A stretch of DNA of 62,803 nucleotides from Candidatus Helarchaeota archaeon (GCA_013375455.1 JABXJT010000024.1:1-62803), one strand, 5' to 3'. Shown: positions 37,232 to 46,233, counted from the first letter of the stretch. Notes: generated by a model from the letters alone, not told the origin. Numbers and translations are program-made.

Positions 37232-38158
37232 TTGGATTTTAAAGGGAGACACATTATTTCCATAAAACAATTCACGAGAGAAGAGCTTGACTACATTCTT
37301 CAAGTCGCAAATAAGATGGAGAAGTATTACCAAACTAGTTCAGATTTATTAAGAGGCAAAATCTTGGCAACATTATTTTTTGAACCCTCAACAAGGACTC
37401 GCCTTAGTTTTACATCTGCTATGTATAAATTAGGAGGACAAGTGATCTCCCTTTCTAATCCAGAGATGTCATCAATTTCCAAAGGAGAAAATTTGAGTGA
37501 TACTATTTCTGTCGTCCAATATTATGCAGATGTAATTGTTCTCCGTCATAAATTAGAAGGATCAGCAAAGTTGATGTCTGAAATCAGCCAAGTTCCCATT
37601 ATAAGTGGAGGAAGTGGGACCAAGGAGCATCCTACTCAAGCGATGTTGGATCTCTTGACAATACATAATGAGATGAACGGAAAGCTTGACGGTCTTAAAG
37701 TAGCTTTATGTGGTGACCTAAAATATGGAAGAACGGTAAAATCATTGGCGTATGCCTTATCTCATTATAATATCGAAATCAATTTTGTTTCTCCTTCTTC
37801 CTTACGAATGCGAAATGAAGTAATTTCTGATTTAAAGAATTTAAATGTATCTATCAACGAATATGCGGATTTATCTGAAATTATAAATGACATGGACGTT
37901 GTTTATGCCACCCGGATCCAAAAAGAAAGATTTCCAGACCCTGCAGATTATGCTAAAGTAAAGGGGTCCTATCGCATTACGGTCGATATGCTCGATAACG
38001 TTAAAGAGAACCTGATAATAATGCACCCCTTACCACGGGTTGAAGAAATAGAATATGAAGTTGATAAAACTAAACATGCTAGATATTTCAAACAGAGCTA
38101 TTACGGCGTTATCCTCCGAATGGCGCTATTAGCTCTCGTATTAGGAGTATCTCTTTAA
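37232..38158 (+). CDS. pyrB: Aspartate carbamoyltransferase, catalytic chain
   Basis: 308 aa. Carbamoyl-phosphate site FEPSTRTRLSF (about 46-56), HPTQAMLDLLT (about 131) and HPLPRVEEI (about 264). It catalyses carbamoyl-phosphate plus aspartate to carbamoyl-aspartate in pyrimidine synthesis. A TTG start with GGTGG 7 nt upstream fixes the N-terminus. Followed by pyrI in the same operon. Confidence 0.97.
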   Translation: MDFKGRHIISIKQFTREELDYILQVANKMEKYYQTSSDLLRGKILATLFFEPSTRTRLSFTSAMYKLGGQVISLSNPEMSSISKGENLSDTISVVQYYADVIVLRHKLEGSAKLMSEISQVPIISGGSGTKEHPTQAMLDLLTIHNEMNGKLDGLKVALCGDLKYGRTVKSLAYALSHYNIEINFVSPSSLRMRNEVISDLKNLNVSINEYADLSEIINDMDVVYATRIQKERFPDPADYAKVKGSYRITVDMLDNVKENLIIMHPLPRVEEIEYEVDKTKHARYFKQSYYGVILRMALLALVLGVSL

Positions 38159-38183
38159 AATTTAATCAAAAATTGGAGAATTA

Positions 38184-38675
38184 ATGATGGGCGATTTAAC
38201 AAAAAACGATTTTGAAAAATCCTTACGCGTGCGAAAAATTAAAAACGGAACTGTTATCGACCACATCTCTCCAGGGAATGCTTTGAATGTGTTAAAAATC
38301 GTGGGAATTACTGGCAAAGAGGGTATGATTATTTCGATTGCTATGAATGTTTCCTCAGGAAAGAACGATAATTTGAAAGATGTCGTTAAAATAGAAACCA
38401 AAGAATTAGCCCCTGAGGAAATAAATCGCATCGCCCTCATTTCTCCCAAGGCCACCATCAATATCATTCGTAATTATGAAGTCATCCAAAAATTTAAGGT
38501 CGTACTAGAGGAACAAATCGAAGGGGTCATTGAATGCATGAATCCAAATTGCATCACAAATGGTAACGAGCCGGTGAAATCGCTATTTAAGATCGAAACC
38601 ACTAACCCTGTCAGTCTAAGATGTCTTTATTGTGACCGGATTATGGAATATGAAGATATTACTGAACAATTTTAA
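38184..38675 (+). CDS. pyrI: Aspartate carbamoyltransferase, regulatory chain
   Basis: 163 aa. N-terminal allosteric domain (LRVRKIKNGTVIDHISPGNA) and the C-terminal zinc domain with C-x4-C (CMNPNC) and C-x2-C (CLYC). It binds nucleotides and tunes PyrB. 25 nt downstream of pyrB. Confidence 0.96.
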   Translation: MMGDLTKNDFEKSLRVRKIKNGTVIDHISPGNALNVLKIVGITGKEGMIISIAMNVSSGKNDNLKDVVKIETKELAPEEINRIALISPKATINIIRNYEVIQKFKVVLEEQIEGVIECMNPNCITNGNEPVKSLFKIETTNPVSLRCLYCDRIMEYEDITEQF

Positions 38676-38705
38676 TTTTACTTTTTTTTAAAAAAAGAAG
38701 AAAAT
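38676..38705. terminator. Bidirectional T-tract terminator between pyrI and porB
   Basis: The gap between the convergent pyrI and porB genes is TTTTAATTTTA, T8, A8, so each strand ends in a T-run, as archaeal termination needs. Confidence 0.45.
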
Positions 38706-39829
38706 TTAGTCGCTCAATAATGGATTCATTAACCCAAATGAACCCGTGCGAACCAGAGCGGATTTCAAAAATTGGAACCCAATATCGTAAGTCGAGCCAT
38801 CGCCTCCGATTGCTACGACGTATGGAACCTCGCCTTTAAAGTGTCCTTTCGTTTGCATGATTCGATAGGCGGTCGCGATCGCGTCCCCTATGGTCGCTGA
38901 TGTCTCAAAGAGATGATGCATCCAGGGCGTATTATAGCTCGGCACGTCATCTTTGCTCAGAGAAACTTCGCTGCAACTTGTATTATTTGTAAAGATAACA
39001 TTCTTTCCGGCTACCATCTGAATGCCAATTGCCATTTGATTGAGCGCTATTCCCGCTCCACATCCTTGACAGAGTCCATGCCCCGGAGAAATGATTTCTT
39101 GGTTTGGCAATTCCTGAAGCTTTAATTTGTAAGTCTCCATTTGTCCCTCGGGATCACCAAATTGATCTACTAAACTGACTACATTGTTTGCACGAGCATG
39201 CACCATTCTGACCAATTCATCAATTAAATCCTCCCGACGCGGTTTTACTAAATGTCTATAACGCCCCATTAGAGATAGATATTCTGTCAATAATTCTTTG
39301 GTCTTATCAAACTTGATTTTTCTGTTGAGCGCGTACGTGGGTCTTCCATCTTTTATTCGAATCGAATAGAGTGGCCAAAACCCAGAATCTACTGATAATT
39401 TGTTTACTTTAGCTGTGATGTTTGTAGGGTGACGCCATCCTCGATCACAAGAGGTCAAAGCTTGAATGAACGCTGCACCCGGGGTCTTCAATGCCTCTAT
39501 AACTTTGCCAATGAAATCTATTGGGTATGCCGTGCTAACAGTGGCAAGAAATGCGCTTTTCATACCCAAAAAGGCAAAGCCATCAATGATATCCTGTTTC
39601 ACACCAATTTTTCCGGGAACAGCTTCTCCACTAGGACCGGTGGTAGTGGATGCGCCAAAGGGAGTAGAGCCGCTCTCCTGAATGCCTGTAATCACGGTGA
39701 ATTAGAAACTCTCTAATCCACTTTCATGAAGGCTTCATTATCATAATTAAAGTAAAGCAAATAGTTGCGGGTTTCACGCTTTAATAACTCTTTCACATCT
39801 ATAGTCCTTACTTTATAATTCTGTTCCAT
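38706..39829 (-). CDS. porB: Circularly permuted pyruvate:ferredoxin oxidoreductase beta subunit (PorB), with a 32-nt intron
   Basis: Exons 39829-39723 and 39690-38706 join to 363 aa. The order of parts is swapped: first the C-terminal half (LLYFNYDNEAFMNTGIQ, STTTGPSGEAVPGKIG, ... YLSLMGRYRHLV), then a linker of only about five residues, then the N-terminal half (METYKLKLQELPNQEIISPG, HGLCQGCGAG, NNTSCSEVS, GGDGSTYDIGFQFLKSAL). The swap point lies inside the thiamine-pyrophosphate motif, between GDG and NEAFMN. The C-terminal cap VRTGSFGLMNPLLSD is new. porA, porG-D and ferredoxin lie 14 kb away on the same strand without another porB. A TTTAAATA element precedes the ATG. Confidence 0.85.
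39691..39722 (-). other. BHB intron in the porB mRNA (32 nt)
   Basis: The unspliced frame hits a TAG just after EAFM. BHB fold: central helix CATG/CGTG, bulges AAA and ATT, inner 10-bp stem GTGGATTAGA/TCTAATTCAC with loop GAGTT, outer pairs GCCT/AGGC (one bulged C). Cutting after the second bulge nucleotide joins ATGAA to TACAGG, giving M-N-T-G and restoring the invariant motif in frame. Protein-gene introns of this class are known in archaea mainly for cbf5. Confidence 0.82.
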
Positions 39830-40173
39830 TTAAAATCACCCATTATAAATTCAATTCTATTTAAACTTGACATTCCTATTAACTTTACAACATTTGTTAC
39901 AATGTGTATTTTAGATTTAATAATTAAATTTAACTCAAAACAGACAATAATTAAATTATTTTATTTTTGAATTATTATATTTTTATTTATTCTCTTACTA
40001 TGATTAAAGAGAAATGATATCATAAAACATCTTATTCATAAAAGATAAGAACATTTTGATAATAAATTCAAATAATCAGCAAAAGATTAGGTTATCCATT
40101 CAAGCTTCTTTTTAAATTTTATTAAAAAAAGAAATCCAATTGTACCATTTCAGGCCAATTGGATTTATTCATA

Positions 40174-40614
40174 TTATTGTAAATCCCGTTGTTCATTTCC
40201 ACTGATAATTTTATTATACATTCTTTGTAATATCTTAATGAAAATCTGTGTGTTTTTCTTAGAGTTAGACAAGTTAGCAGGCGTACAAATAATGAACATC
40301 ATTAGAGTGTGACGGACATAGAAAGGAACACTGTAAAAACGTAGATTACGCATCATCAATGAATCTTCCCAATAATCTAATTGATTAAATTGTGGTAACT
40401 TTCCCTGAACCGTTTTGATCGAAGAGCGAATTGCTTTAAGAACTTCCAAATCCTCAGTAATGCCTGAACTGATTAAAAGCTTCCCTAAAGATAGATTGCA
40501 TAGATAAGCTCCATGAGCTTTAGTTAGTTTTCTGAATAGGTCGAATAATGCCAGAAACCATGCTTCATTTACTCTGGTTAAATGTATTATTTTTAAACAT
40601 TGCACTATAAACAC
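40174..40614 (-). CDS. Possible roadblock/longin-like small protein
   Basis: 146 aa. The pattern LTKAHGAYLCNLSLGKLLIS then helix (LEVLKAIRSSIKTVQGKL) and strands (FYSVPFYVRHTLMMFIICTP) resembles a roadblock/LC7 fold, which in Asgards works with small GTPases. The match is only by eye. First gene at the porB side of the AT-rich island. The flanking gaps 39830-40173 and 40615-41052 show no genes. Confidence 0.45.
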   Translation of the reverse strand: MFIVQCLKIIHLTRVNEAWFLALFDLFRKLTKAHGAYLCNLSLGKLLISSGITEDLEVLKAIRSSIKTVQGKLPQFNQLDYWEDSLMMRNLRFYSVPFYVRHTLMMFIICTPANLSNSKKNTQIFIKILQRMYNKIISGNEQRDLQ

Positions 40615-41052
40615 TTTCTTATACCATATATTTCGGTGGGATTCACCTATCTAAAGTTCGATTTAGAAGAAAATAAAGCTGAATATCATTTGGATATTAC
40701 CAAATCAACTAGTATCTCAGGTTATTGTTCGATATTTACGCATTTTTCCTTTTTACATTAGCATTCAACTAATTTGCGCATTTTATTGAATTAAAAAATG
40801 CTCCGAAAATTTTAGTCGAAAAAAATTTGCGCAAAATTTTGCTTAAAAATTTCATAACTGAAATTTGCGTAAATACAGTTTATAAATTAATAAAAATTGA
40901 ATTCTTCTGACAATTTTCTAGAATAAATTAAATTTATTTTAAAAGAACTGGCCAATGGAATTCTTCTCTTTAATGTAATCTTTAGAGAAAGAAGCTTTCA
41001 ACTGTTTTTAAAAAATTTAATAACTTCAAATTTTTAGTTGAAACAATTAATC

Positions 41053-41775
41053 TCATACTTTAAATAAATTTTTTACAATTTCCAAGCATAATTTTGATTT
41101 TATTGAACAGTATCGCTCTTCAGGTGACGTCATTTCGTCTACCATCTTCTCTAGCCTAAGCATTATTTTTTTGGCAACGACTCTCCCTGTTCTTGACTTT
41201 ATATTTTGAGGTCTCAATTTATTAAAATAACCGTCATAGAAATTGAGATTCTTCTGATTTATAATTATATATTCATAACAAATCTTCTCTTGACCAAAGA
41301 GCCCACGTAGCTTCTTTATTTCCTCCTCGGGTTCAGATTTCGGTCTTTTCCCTTTCGGTCTCCGGTCGATCGTAATACCCCACTTACTAGGATCTCGCAC
41401 TATCTCTCCAATAAAAACTAAAGTTAATACTCCCCTTCTCAACAAATCTAACTGTAATAGCGTCAACTCCCCACTTGTTAAAGCTCTATAATATGAACCT
41501 CTATCCACTTGAGATCGCATGGTCGCAAATTTCAGTTCCAGAGTTTCAAATTCACCATTCCTTCGGTATAATATATCCCCCGTTGGTGGGACAAACGGAA
41601 ATCCGTTAATTAGAATGGGATCTGGACACGGACTGGAACGACAATCCCACAATTCGATTCCAGACACATTATCAAATATGGTATTAATCATTTCACAACG
41701 TATCTCTTCCTCATCTGAAAAGTAAGGATATTTAAATTCACAAGAGAGCTTCGCATCCAGCATATATTCATCCAC
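41053..41775 (-). CDS. PD-(D/E)XK nuclease-like protein, paralogue of upstream gene
   Basis: 240 aa. The nuclease core is PPTGDILYRRNGEFETLELK (Asp67, Glu80, Lys82) after an N-terminal EFKYPYFSDEEEIRCEMI. It aligns over its whole length with residues 97-330 of the next gene upstream (EFEYPFFSNEEELRCELF; GDILH ... IELKF). Its ATG directly abuts that gene's stop. A tandem duplication of a predicted nuclease; partner or target unknown. Confidence 0.6.
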   Translation of the reverse strand: MDEYMLDAKLSCEFKYPYFSDEEEIRCEMINTIFDNVSGIELWDCRSSPCPDPILINGFPFVPPTGDILYRRNGEFETLELKFATMRSQVDRGSYYRALTSGELTLLQLDLLRRGVLTLVFIGEIVRDPSKWGITIDRRPKGKRPKSEPEEEIKKLRGLFGQEKICYEYIIINQKNLNFYDGYFNKLRPQNIKSRTGRVVAKKIMLRLEKMVDEMTSPEERYCSIKSKLCLEIVKNLFKV

Positions 41776-42798
41776 TCACACGATTTTCGATTTTAAAAGA
41801 CCATTGTTTTTAGAGAATATCCTTCTTACAATTTCCAAACATAGAACAGACCTTACCGCTTGAAAACATCTTTCAGGAGGTGTAAGCGTGCGATACAATT
41901 TCGGAAAGCGTATGGTCTTTCTGTATCCAATGATTTTTCCACCTTCTCTCTTTTCAATCAATGCTAGGCTTTCAAAATAATTGCGATAATCTCCAAAATT
42001 CTCCTGATTTATTATTATATATGCATAATCCAACTCATCCCTTCCATAAGCATCGCGCAGAATTTGTATATCCTCTACACACGCATCTCTGAGTTTTGCA
42101 CTTTCTCCATAGTCCATAGCAATTCCAAAATTTTCAGGGTGTTCCACTAATTCCCCAATTAAAACTAAAGTCATTAATCCATTTTCTATAAGTTCTAGCT
42201 GAATTGGTTGGATACGGAGCGGTCTTAACACCCGATAATATTTTCCTATTACCTTCGAATCTTTTTGAGGATACATCTTAGTAAATTTCAACTCTATACT
42301 TCTGAATATATTCTGATCTTTATGTAGAATGTCACCTGTCATTGGAACGAATGGAAATCGACCCACATAAACATATTCATTGCTCCTGTCTATTCCACTA
42401 TCGAACAACTCGAACCTTTCGACATTATCTAAAATGCTGTTAAATAATTCACATCGTAATTCTTCCTCATTTGAGAAGAAAGGGTATTCAAATTCACAAT
42501 CAAGTTTCTTTTTCAGCTTTTTTTTGTTATTTGAAGCTGAACGAACAATAATCTTTTTTTTGGCTTTTTTTCTCACATCTGGTATTTTCAATACCTCTCT
42601 TGATCCAATATTTTCGTCTGAAAAGAAAGGAGTCGGTTGTACATTTATTTTGATAGAATTATTTTTAAACTCCTCATTTGCGTAAGGCGTGCCTTCAACA
42701 CACCACATTTTGAAGTCAGGCGAGCATCCCTCGTTAAAAACATCAAGCAGAGGGTATTTTTCCTCAGGCCTCTGTGATATAATATCATAGGTCTCCAC
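41776..42798 (-). CDS. PD-(D/E)XK nuclease-like protein with N-terminal Cys-repeat part
   Basis: 340 aa from a GTG start. Core PMTGDILHKDQNIFRSIELK (Asp156, Glu169, Lys171). The N-terminal 90 residues are variable and basic (KKKLKKKL). The reading frame continues upstream of the GTG for 43 codons with a Cys pair (ICDSERKKAPTEK ... WC) homologous to the protein at 22036, until a single in-frame TAA at 42930-42928. So the gene was once longer, or translation restarts. Confidence 0.58.
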   Translation of the reverse strand: METYDIISQRPEEKYPLLDVFNEGCSPDFKMWCVEGTPYANEEFKNNSIKINVQPTPFFSDENIGSREVLKIPDVRKKAKKKIIVRSASNNKKKLKKKLDCEFEYPFFSNEEELRCELFNSILDNVERFELFDSGIDRSNEYVYVGRFPFVPMTGDILHKDQNIFRSIELKFTKMYPQKDSKVIGKYYRVLRPLRIQPIQLELIENGLMTLVLIGELVEHPENFGIAMDYGESAKLRDACVEDIQILRDAYGRDELDYAYIIINQENFGDYRNYFESLALIEKREGGKIIGYRKTIRFPKLYRTLTPPERCFQAVRSVLCLEIVRRIFSKNNGLLKSKIV

Positions 42799-42927
42799 AT
42801 CTACAAAACCTTTTATCTGTTCAAACCGTTCTCTACGCGAGATTAGTTTACACCATCCATTAAAATCAGCGGCAACCTTTTCTGTCGGGGCTTTTTTCCT
42901 CTCAGAATCGCAAATTTCTTGCTGTTT

Positions 42928-43095
42928 TTACCTTATTTTAGATATCCACCTCATACAATTTGCTAAAAGTTCATCTTTCTCGTCATCCGAGAGGATTTTC
43001 TCATCAATGAGGTTAATACAGCATTCAAAATCCTCTGAAAATTCGGGGTATCTCTCCCTAATTTTATCTCTCCCACTTGCCTTCCAATCTACCAT
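42928..43095 (-). pseudogene. Upstream part of the nuclease gene, ended by an in-frame TAA (55 aa)
   Basis: ATG at 43095 starts MVDWKASGRDKIRERYPEFS and runs through a Cys hairpin (CCINLIDEKILSDDEKDEL ... C) to KIR and a TAA. The same frame then continues directly into the Cys-repeat and nuclease of 42927-41776. The hairpin resembles the first repeat of the 22036 protein. Either an independent small protein or the N-terminus of a gene broken by one nonsense change. Confidence 0.5.
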
Positions 43096-43228
43096 TTAAA
43101 ACAGCTCATTGTTCCTCTTCTACATTCGATTAAAGATGTTATCTAAGGACTTCCCATTTCCCTTATGGGATAAACCAACTACGCAACTAAAGTACCCCCT
43201 TACTTCCTAATAAAGATTCGGGTTAAAT

Positions 43229-43290
43229 GGATAAAGTATACATCTGAATGGATGACTTATCCATTTGAATGTATAAGTTATACATTACAG
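43229..43290. repeat. Three tandem 21-bp repeats (operator-like)
   Basis: GGATAAAGTATACATCTGAA-T, GGATGACTTATCCATTTGAA-T and GTATAAGTTATACATTACAG follow head to tail (43229, 43250, 43271). Each centre is palindromic (GTATAAGTTATAC type). The 21-bp period is two DNA turns, as in iterated operators or iterons. It lies 135-195 bp upstream of the Cys-repeat/nuclease gene in a 600-bp stretch (43096-43695) without a gene. Confidence 0.55.
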
Positions 43291-43695
43291 AGTCTTATCT
43301 CAAAATGATAAAGTGTCATATAAAACATTAGAGTATGAGATATATTTGTTACTCAACAGAAATCAGTAATTTTCTTTGAATTTATCATAAAAATTATTTT
43401 TCGATTGTGAAAGGAAGGTTTGATCATATGTATAACTTGGAATTATTAATATACATGGACAATTAGAATTTTACAATCTCTGTAAGTTTGTGACTGTTAG
43501 GAATTTATATGATCGTTAGAAATTTACAACTCAAAAGTGTCAGAAATTCACCATTTGAAACTTATAATCTTTGAAAATAACTTTTGAAAGAAGTCCACTG
43601 ACCGAAAAGATCCTTCAGTTTTTATATATGATTTTTCTATTCCCAATGAAAAGGAATTTTAAGGTAAAAATGAATGATCTTTCAAAAAATGTGAT

Positions 43696-44646
43696 TTAAA
43701 TAATACGAGTATTGTTTCGTATAAAATTAAAAATACTTCTCATTAAAGATAACATGAGAAGTATAGATTCAATGGCACTATCAGGATGAATATTCCACAG
43801 TTCTAGCGTTTCTTTTTCCTTTGAATGTGAGCTTAAAAGCCTCATTCGATTAATTGCATTACCTAAATCAACATGACTCTTATCAATTAATTTTTTATTT
43901 CTTAAAAAACTTATTAATTGTCCAATTCCTGAACAAGAACCACATCCAAACTTCTCTTCACCGATCCTTCTTAAAAAATCTTCAAAAGCTTGCCCTGATG
44001 TACTTATCGCCTGTTTTGGGTTAGTCTGATAATTTAAAAAACCATAAATAATATTTTCAATTTCATCCTCAACTAAAAAATTAAATAAATCGTCGCCCAA
44101 TTTTTGAGATAGAAAAATCCTCGTAAAGAACTCATCTTGTATTGCTTTTTCTAATTCCTCTGTGAATGAATCGGGGATCTTCTCGGATTTTAATGAAATT
44201 TGTATTTTATTTTTGTCTTTCTTAATTATTCCCGAAAAAATCCCTGAATTTAGAAGAACTCTTTGTACTACTTCTTCTCTACTATCTACATCAAAAAGAG
44301 TTTTAACCTTACGAGCTGCTTCCTTTGTGATATTATCATTCAAAACAAAGTTACAGAACATCAGAAAAGGTTTATATTTTAACAATACATTACCGACAAT
44401 CAATTTCTTTTGTTCTAAATTTGCTAGTTTAACTTTTTTAGCAATATCGGAAGTTTTCCATTCAGTTTTCTTTTCAAATATAAATCCGAGTTGATTTAAA
44501 AAGATAAGGGCTCTTCTGGTATAACTTGTCGATTTATTTATGTACTTAGAGATTCTATCTAATGATAATGGTGCCTCTGAATTCAGAATTGCTTCTAATA
44601 CATCTAAACAAGTTGTAATTGAAACATCAGGTATTTGATAATTCAC
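43696..44646 (-). CDS. HTH plus HEPN-like (abortive-infection type) protein
   Basis: 316 aa. Residues 1-70 are a winged helix (ISKYINKSTSYTRRALIFLN). The last 110 residues look like a HEPN domain: GQAFEDFLRRIGEEKFG, GIGQLISFLRNKKLI and RLLSSH, fitting the HEPN RNase signature R-x4-H, then SAIESILLMLSLMRSIFNFI. HEPN RNases act in abortive infection and toxin systems. It follows the 509-aa gene by 17 nt. Confidence 0.6.
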   Translation of the reverse strand: MNYQIPDVSITTCLDVLEAILNSEAPLSLDRISKYINKSTSYTRRALIFLNQLGFIFEKKTEWKTSDIAKKVKLANLEQKKLIVGNVLLKYKPFLMFCNFVLNDNITKEAARKVKTLFDVDSREEVVQRVLLNSGIFSGIIKKDKNKIQISLKSEKIPDSFTEELEKAIQDEFFTRIFLSQKLGDDLFNFLVEDEIENIIYGFLNYQTNPKQAISTSGQAFEDFLRRIGEEKFGCGSCSGIGQLISFLRNKKLIDKSHVDLGNAINRMRLLSSHSKEKETLELWNIHPDSAIESILLMLSLMRSIFNFIRNNTRII

Positions 44647-44663
44647 TTCGCATTCACTTTTCG

Positions 44664-46193
44664 TTAGAAATATTCTATTAGTTCAGCTACTATTCTTTCA
44701 ATAAATAAAGTAAAATCTTTTTTCTTATTAAAATTGAAACCTGAACGACGTTTCCAAATTTTGACTGTTTCTTTGCAATACTTACATTTATTCCCCTCTA
44801 AAGCTAATTTTCTTTTACAGTTTGGGCAAAAAGATGTTTTTTCCCAGCGATATAACGTCAATTTCTTTCTATTAGGATCATCTTTAGGGTGGGTAATTAA
44901 TGCTGCAGTCCACCATTTACCTGATTTGCTTAGAGTTATCCCCTTTACACACATCAAACTGCTATAAATAGGAAATGTTTCAAATTTACTCCCCTTAGTT
45001 AATTTCTGTTCTTTATCAGTTGAGTCCGCTTTCGGTGGAACTGAAATACCTTTATTGATTTCATTATCTTCTATTAAATCATACTCTTCCGTTTTTTCCT
45101 TTGATTCTGGTGATTCTCTAAAAATTTCAGATTCTTGCTTGTCTTTATGGAATTTTCCAACCACTTCTGAAGGTTTTTTAATTTTGTAGAGGTTAGTTTC
45201 TCGCGTCTTCTCAATAAAACCTGAAAATTCAGTAATTTGAATTAACAATTCTAAAGACTTCAATTGCGAGGAGTCGGCATTGGATTCTAGACCTAAACTT
45301 TTAATTAATTCTTCTTCTCGCTCATTTTGAATTTCTAATTTTTTTAAAACTAAATCAACAAACCATACATCTTGTAAAATTTTTCTTAACGTCTTCTTAC
45401 TTTCTTCTTCATCCCATTTCACATTTTTGTTAAATTCAATAGAAAGATCTGTAGGCTTATATCCGGCCCCTACTCTTTGTATGAAACCGATAGATTCAAG
45501 GAATTTATTGTTTCTACTAATGTTAAATCGATTGACGCCTGAAACAGCCTCAATTTGAGGTAATTTTACAATTTTTTGACCGGAATCACTAGCAATAGCA
45601 TAACTTTTGACTAATTTAATCAATTTTTCGATATTTAAATTTGTAGGTAATGGGTATTTTGTTTCTACTGATTTTATTTTCTGCTCCTTTTTACTTTCTT
45701 CCTTCTTTTTAGAGAGTTTTTTTGTAGATTTTTTAACTTCTCTTTTTTGTTGAGCCTTCCCATCTATAGAGTATTCAATTTTAGCCTCATTCAATAAATA
45801 AAAAAACAATCGAGTATATTTCCCAACAATTGATTGAGATAATCCTCTTTTAACAACGAAATCATTGATTTCAGATTTTATTATATCCTTTTCTTGTTTA
45901 ATTTTTGAAAACAAATCATTGTAAAACGGCAGTTCTAGAATTTCAATAAAAGCTTCCTTATATTTGGATGAAGTTCTAAGTTTTTTTCCTCGTGGAAGTA
46001 AAGATCCGTCGTCCGCAATAATTTCAAATTTTTTTAATAAGTTTACGATGTTATTTGCTTCAGTTCTGCTCATTTCTTCTGATAAAACCGCAGTTGTGAT
46101 GAGAAATTCCTTATTCTTGATTGAATCAATCACTTCTTTGAATTTTGTAAGATTACTACTATAGGGTAATTTTTCTTCACTTGACAAATTCAT
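44664..46193 (-). CDS. Winged-helix / zinc-ribbon protein of the island
   Basis: 509 aa. Two winged-helix-like regions (about 20-150 and 185-265) are separated by a Lys-rich linker. An acidic linker follows (about 370-410), then a C-terminal zinc ribbon CPNCKRKLALEGNKCKYC (about 455-473). No enzyme motif seen. Same strand as and just upstream of the HEPN gene; probably one operon. A nucleic-acid-binding role is inferred. Confidence 0.6.
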   Translation of the reverse strand: MNLSSEEKLPYSSNLTKFKEVIDSIKNKEFLITTAVLSEEMSRTEANNIVNLLKKFEIIADDGSLLPRGKKLRTSSKYKEAFIEILELPFYNDLFSKIKQEKDIIKSEINDFVVKRGLSQSIVGKYTRLFFYLLNEAKIEYSIDGKAQQKREVKKSTKKLSKKKEESKKEQKIKSVETKYPLPTNLNIEKLIKLVKSYAIASDSGQKIVKLPQIEAVSGVNRFNISRNNKFLESIGFIQRVGAGYKPTDLSIEFNKNVKWDEEESKKTLRKILQDVWFVDLVLKKLEIQNEREEELIKSLGLESNADSSQLKSLELLIQITEFSGFIEKTRETNLYKIKKPSEVVGKFHKDKQESEIFRESPESKEKTEEYDLIEDNEINKGISVPPKADSTDKEQKLTKGSKFETFPIYSSLMCVKGITLSKSGKWWTAALITHPKDDPNRKKLTLYRWEKTSFCPNCKRKLALEGNKCKYCKETVKIWKRRSGFNFNKKKDFTLFIERIVAELIEYF

Positions 46194-46233
46194 TACTATC
46201 CCTCAATTTTCAAGAAGAATGAAGATGTAGGCT

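Noticed and set aside
37074..37265. 63-aa ORF overlapping the pyrB start
   Set aside because: AT-driven Phe/Lys-rich frame overlapping the ribosome-binding site and start of pyrB; no coding features.
42880..42960. A BHB intron hiding the in-frame TAA at 42928
   Set aside because: GCAAATT/AATTTGC can pair around the stop, but no central helix with 3-nt bulges fits, and the reading frame needs no length change.
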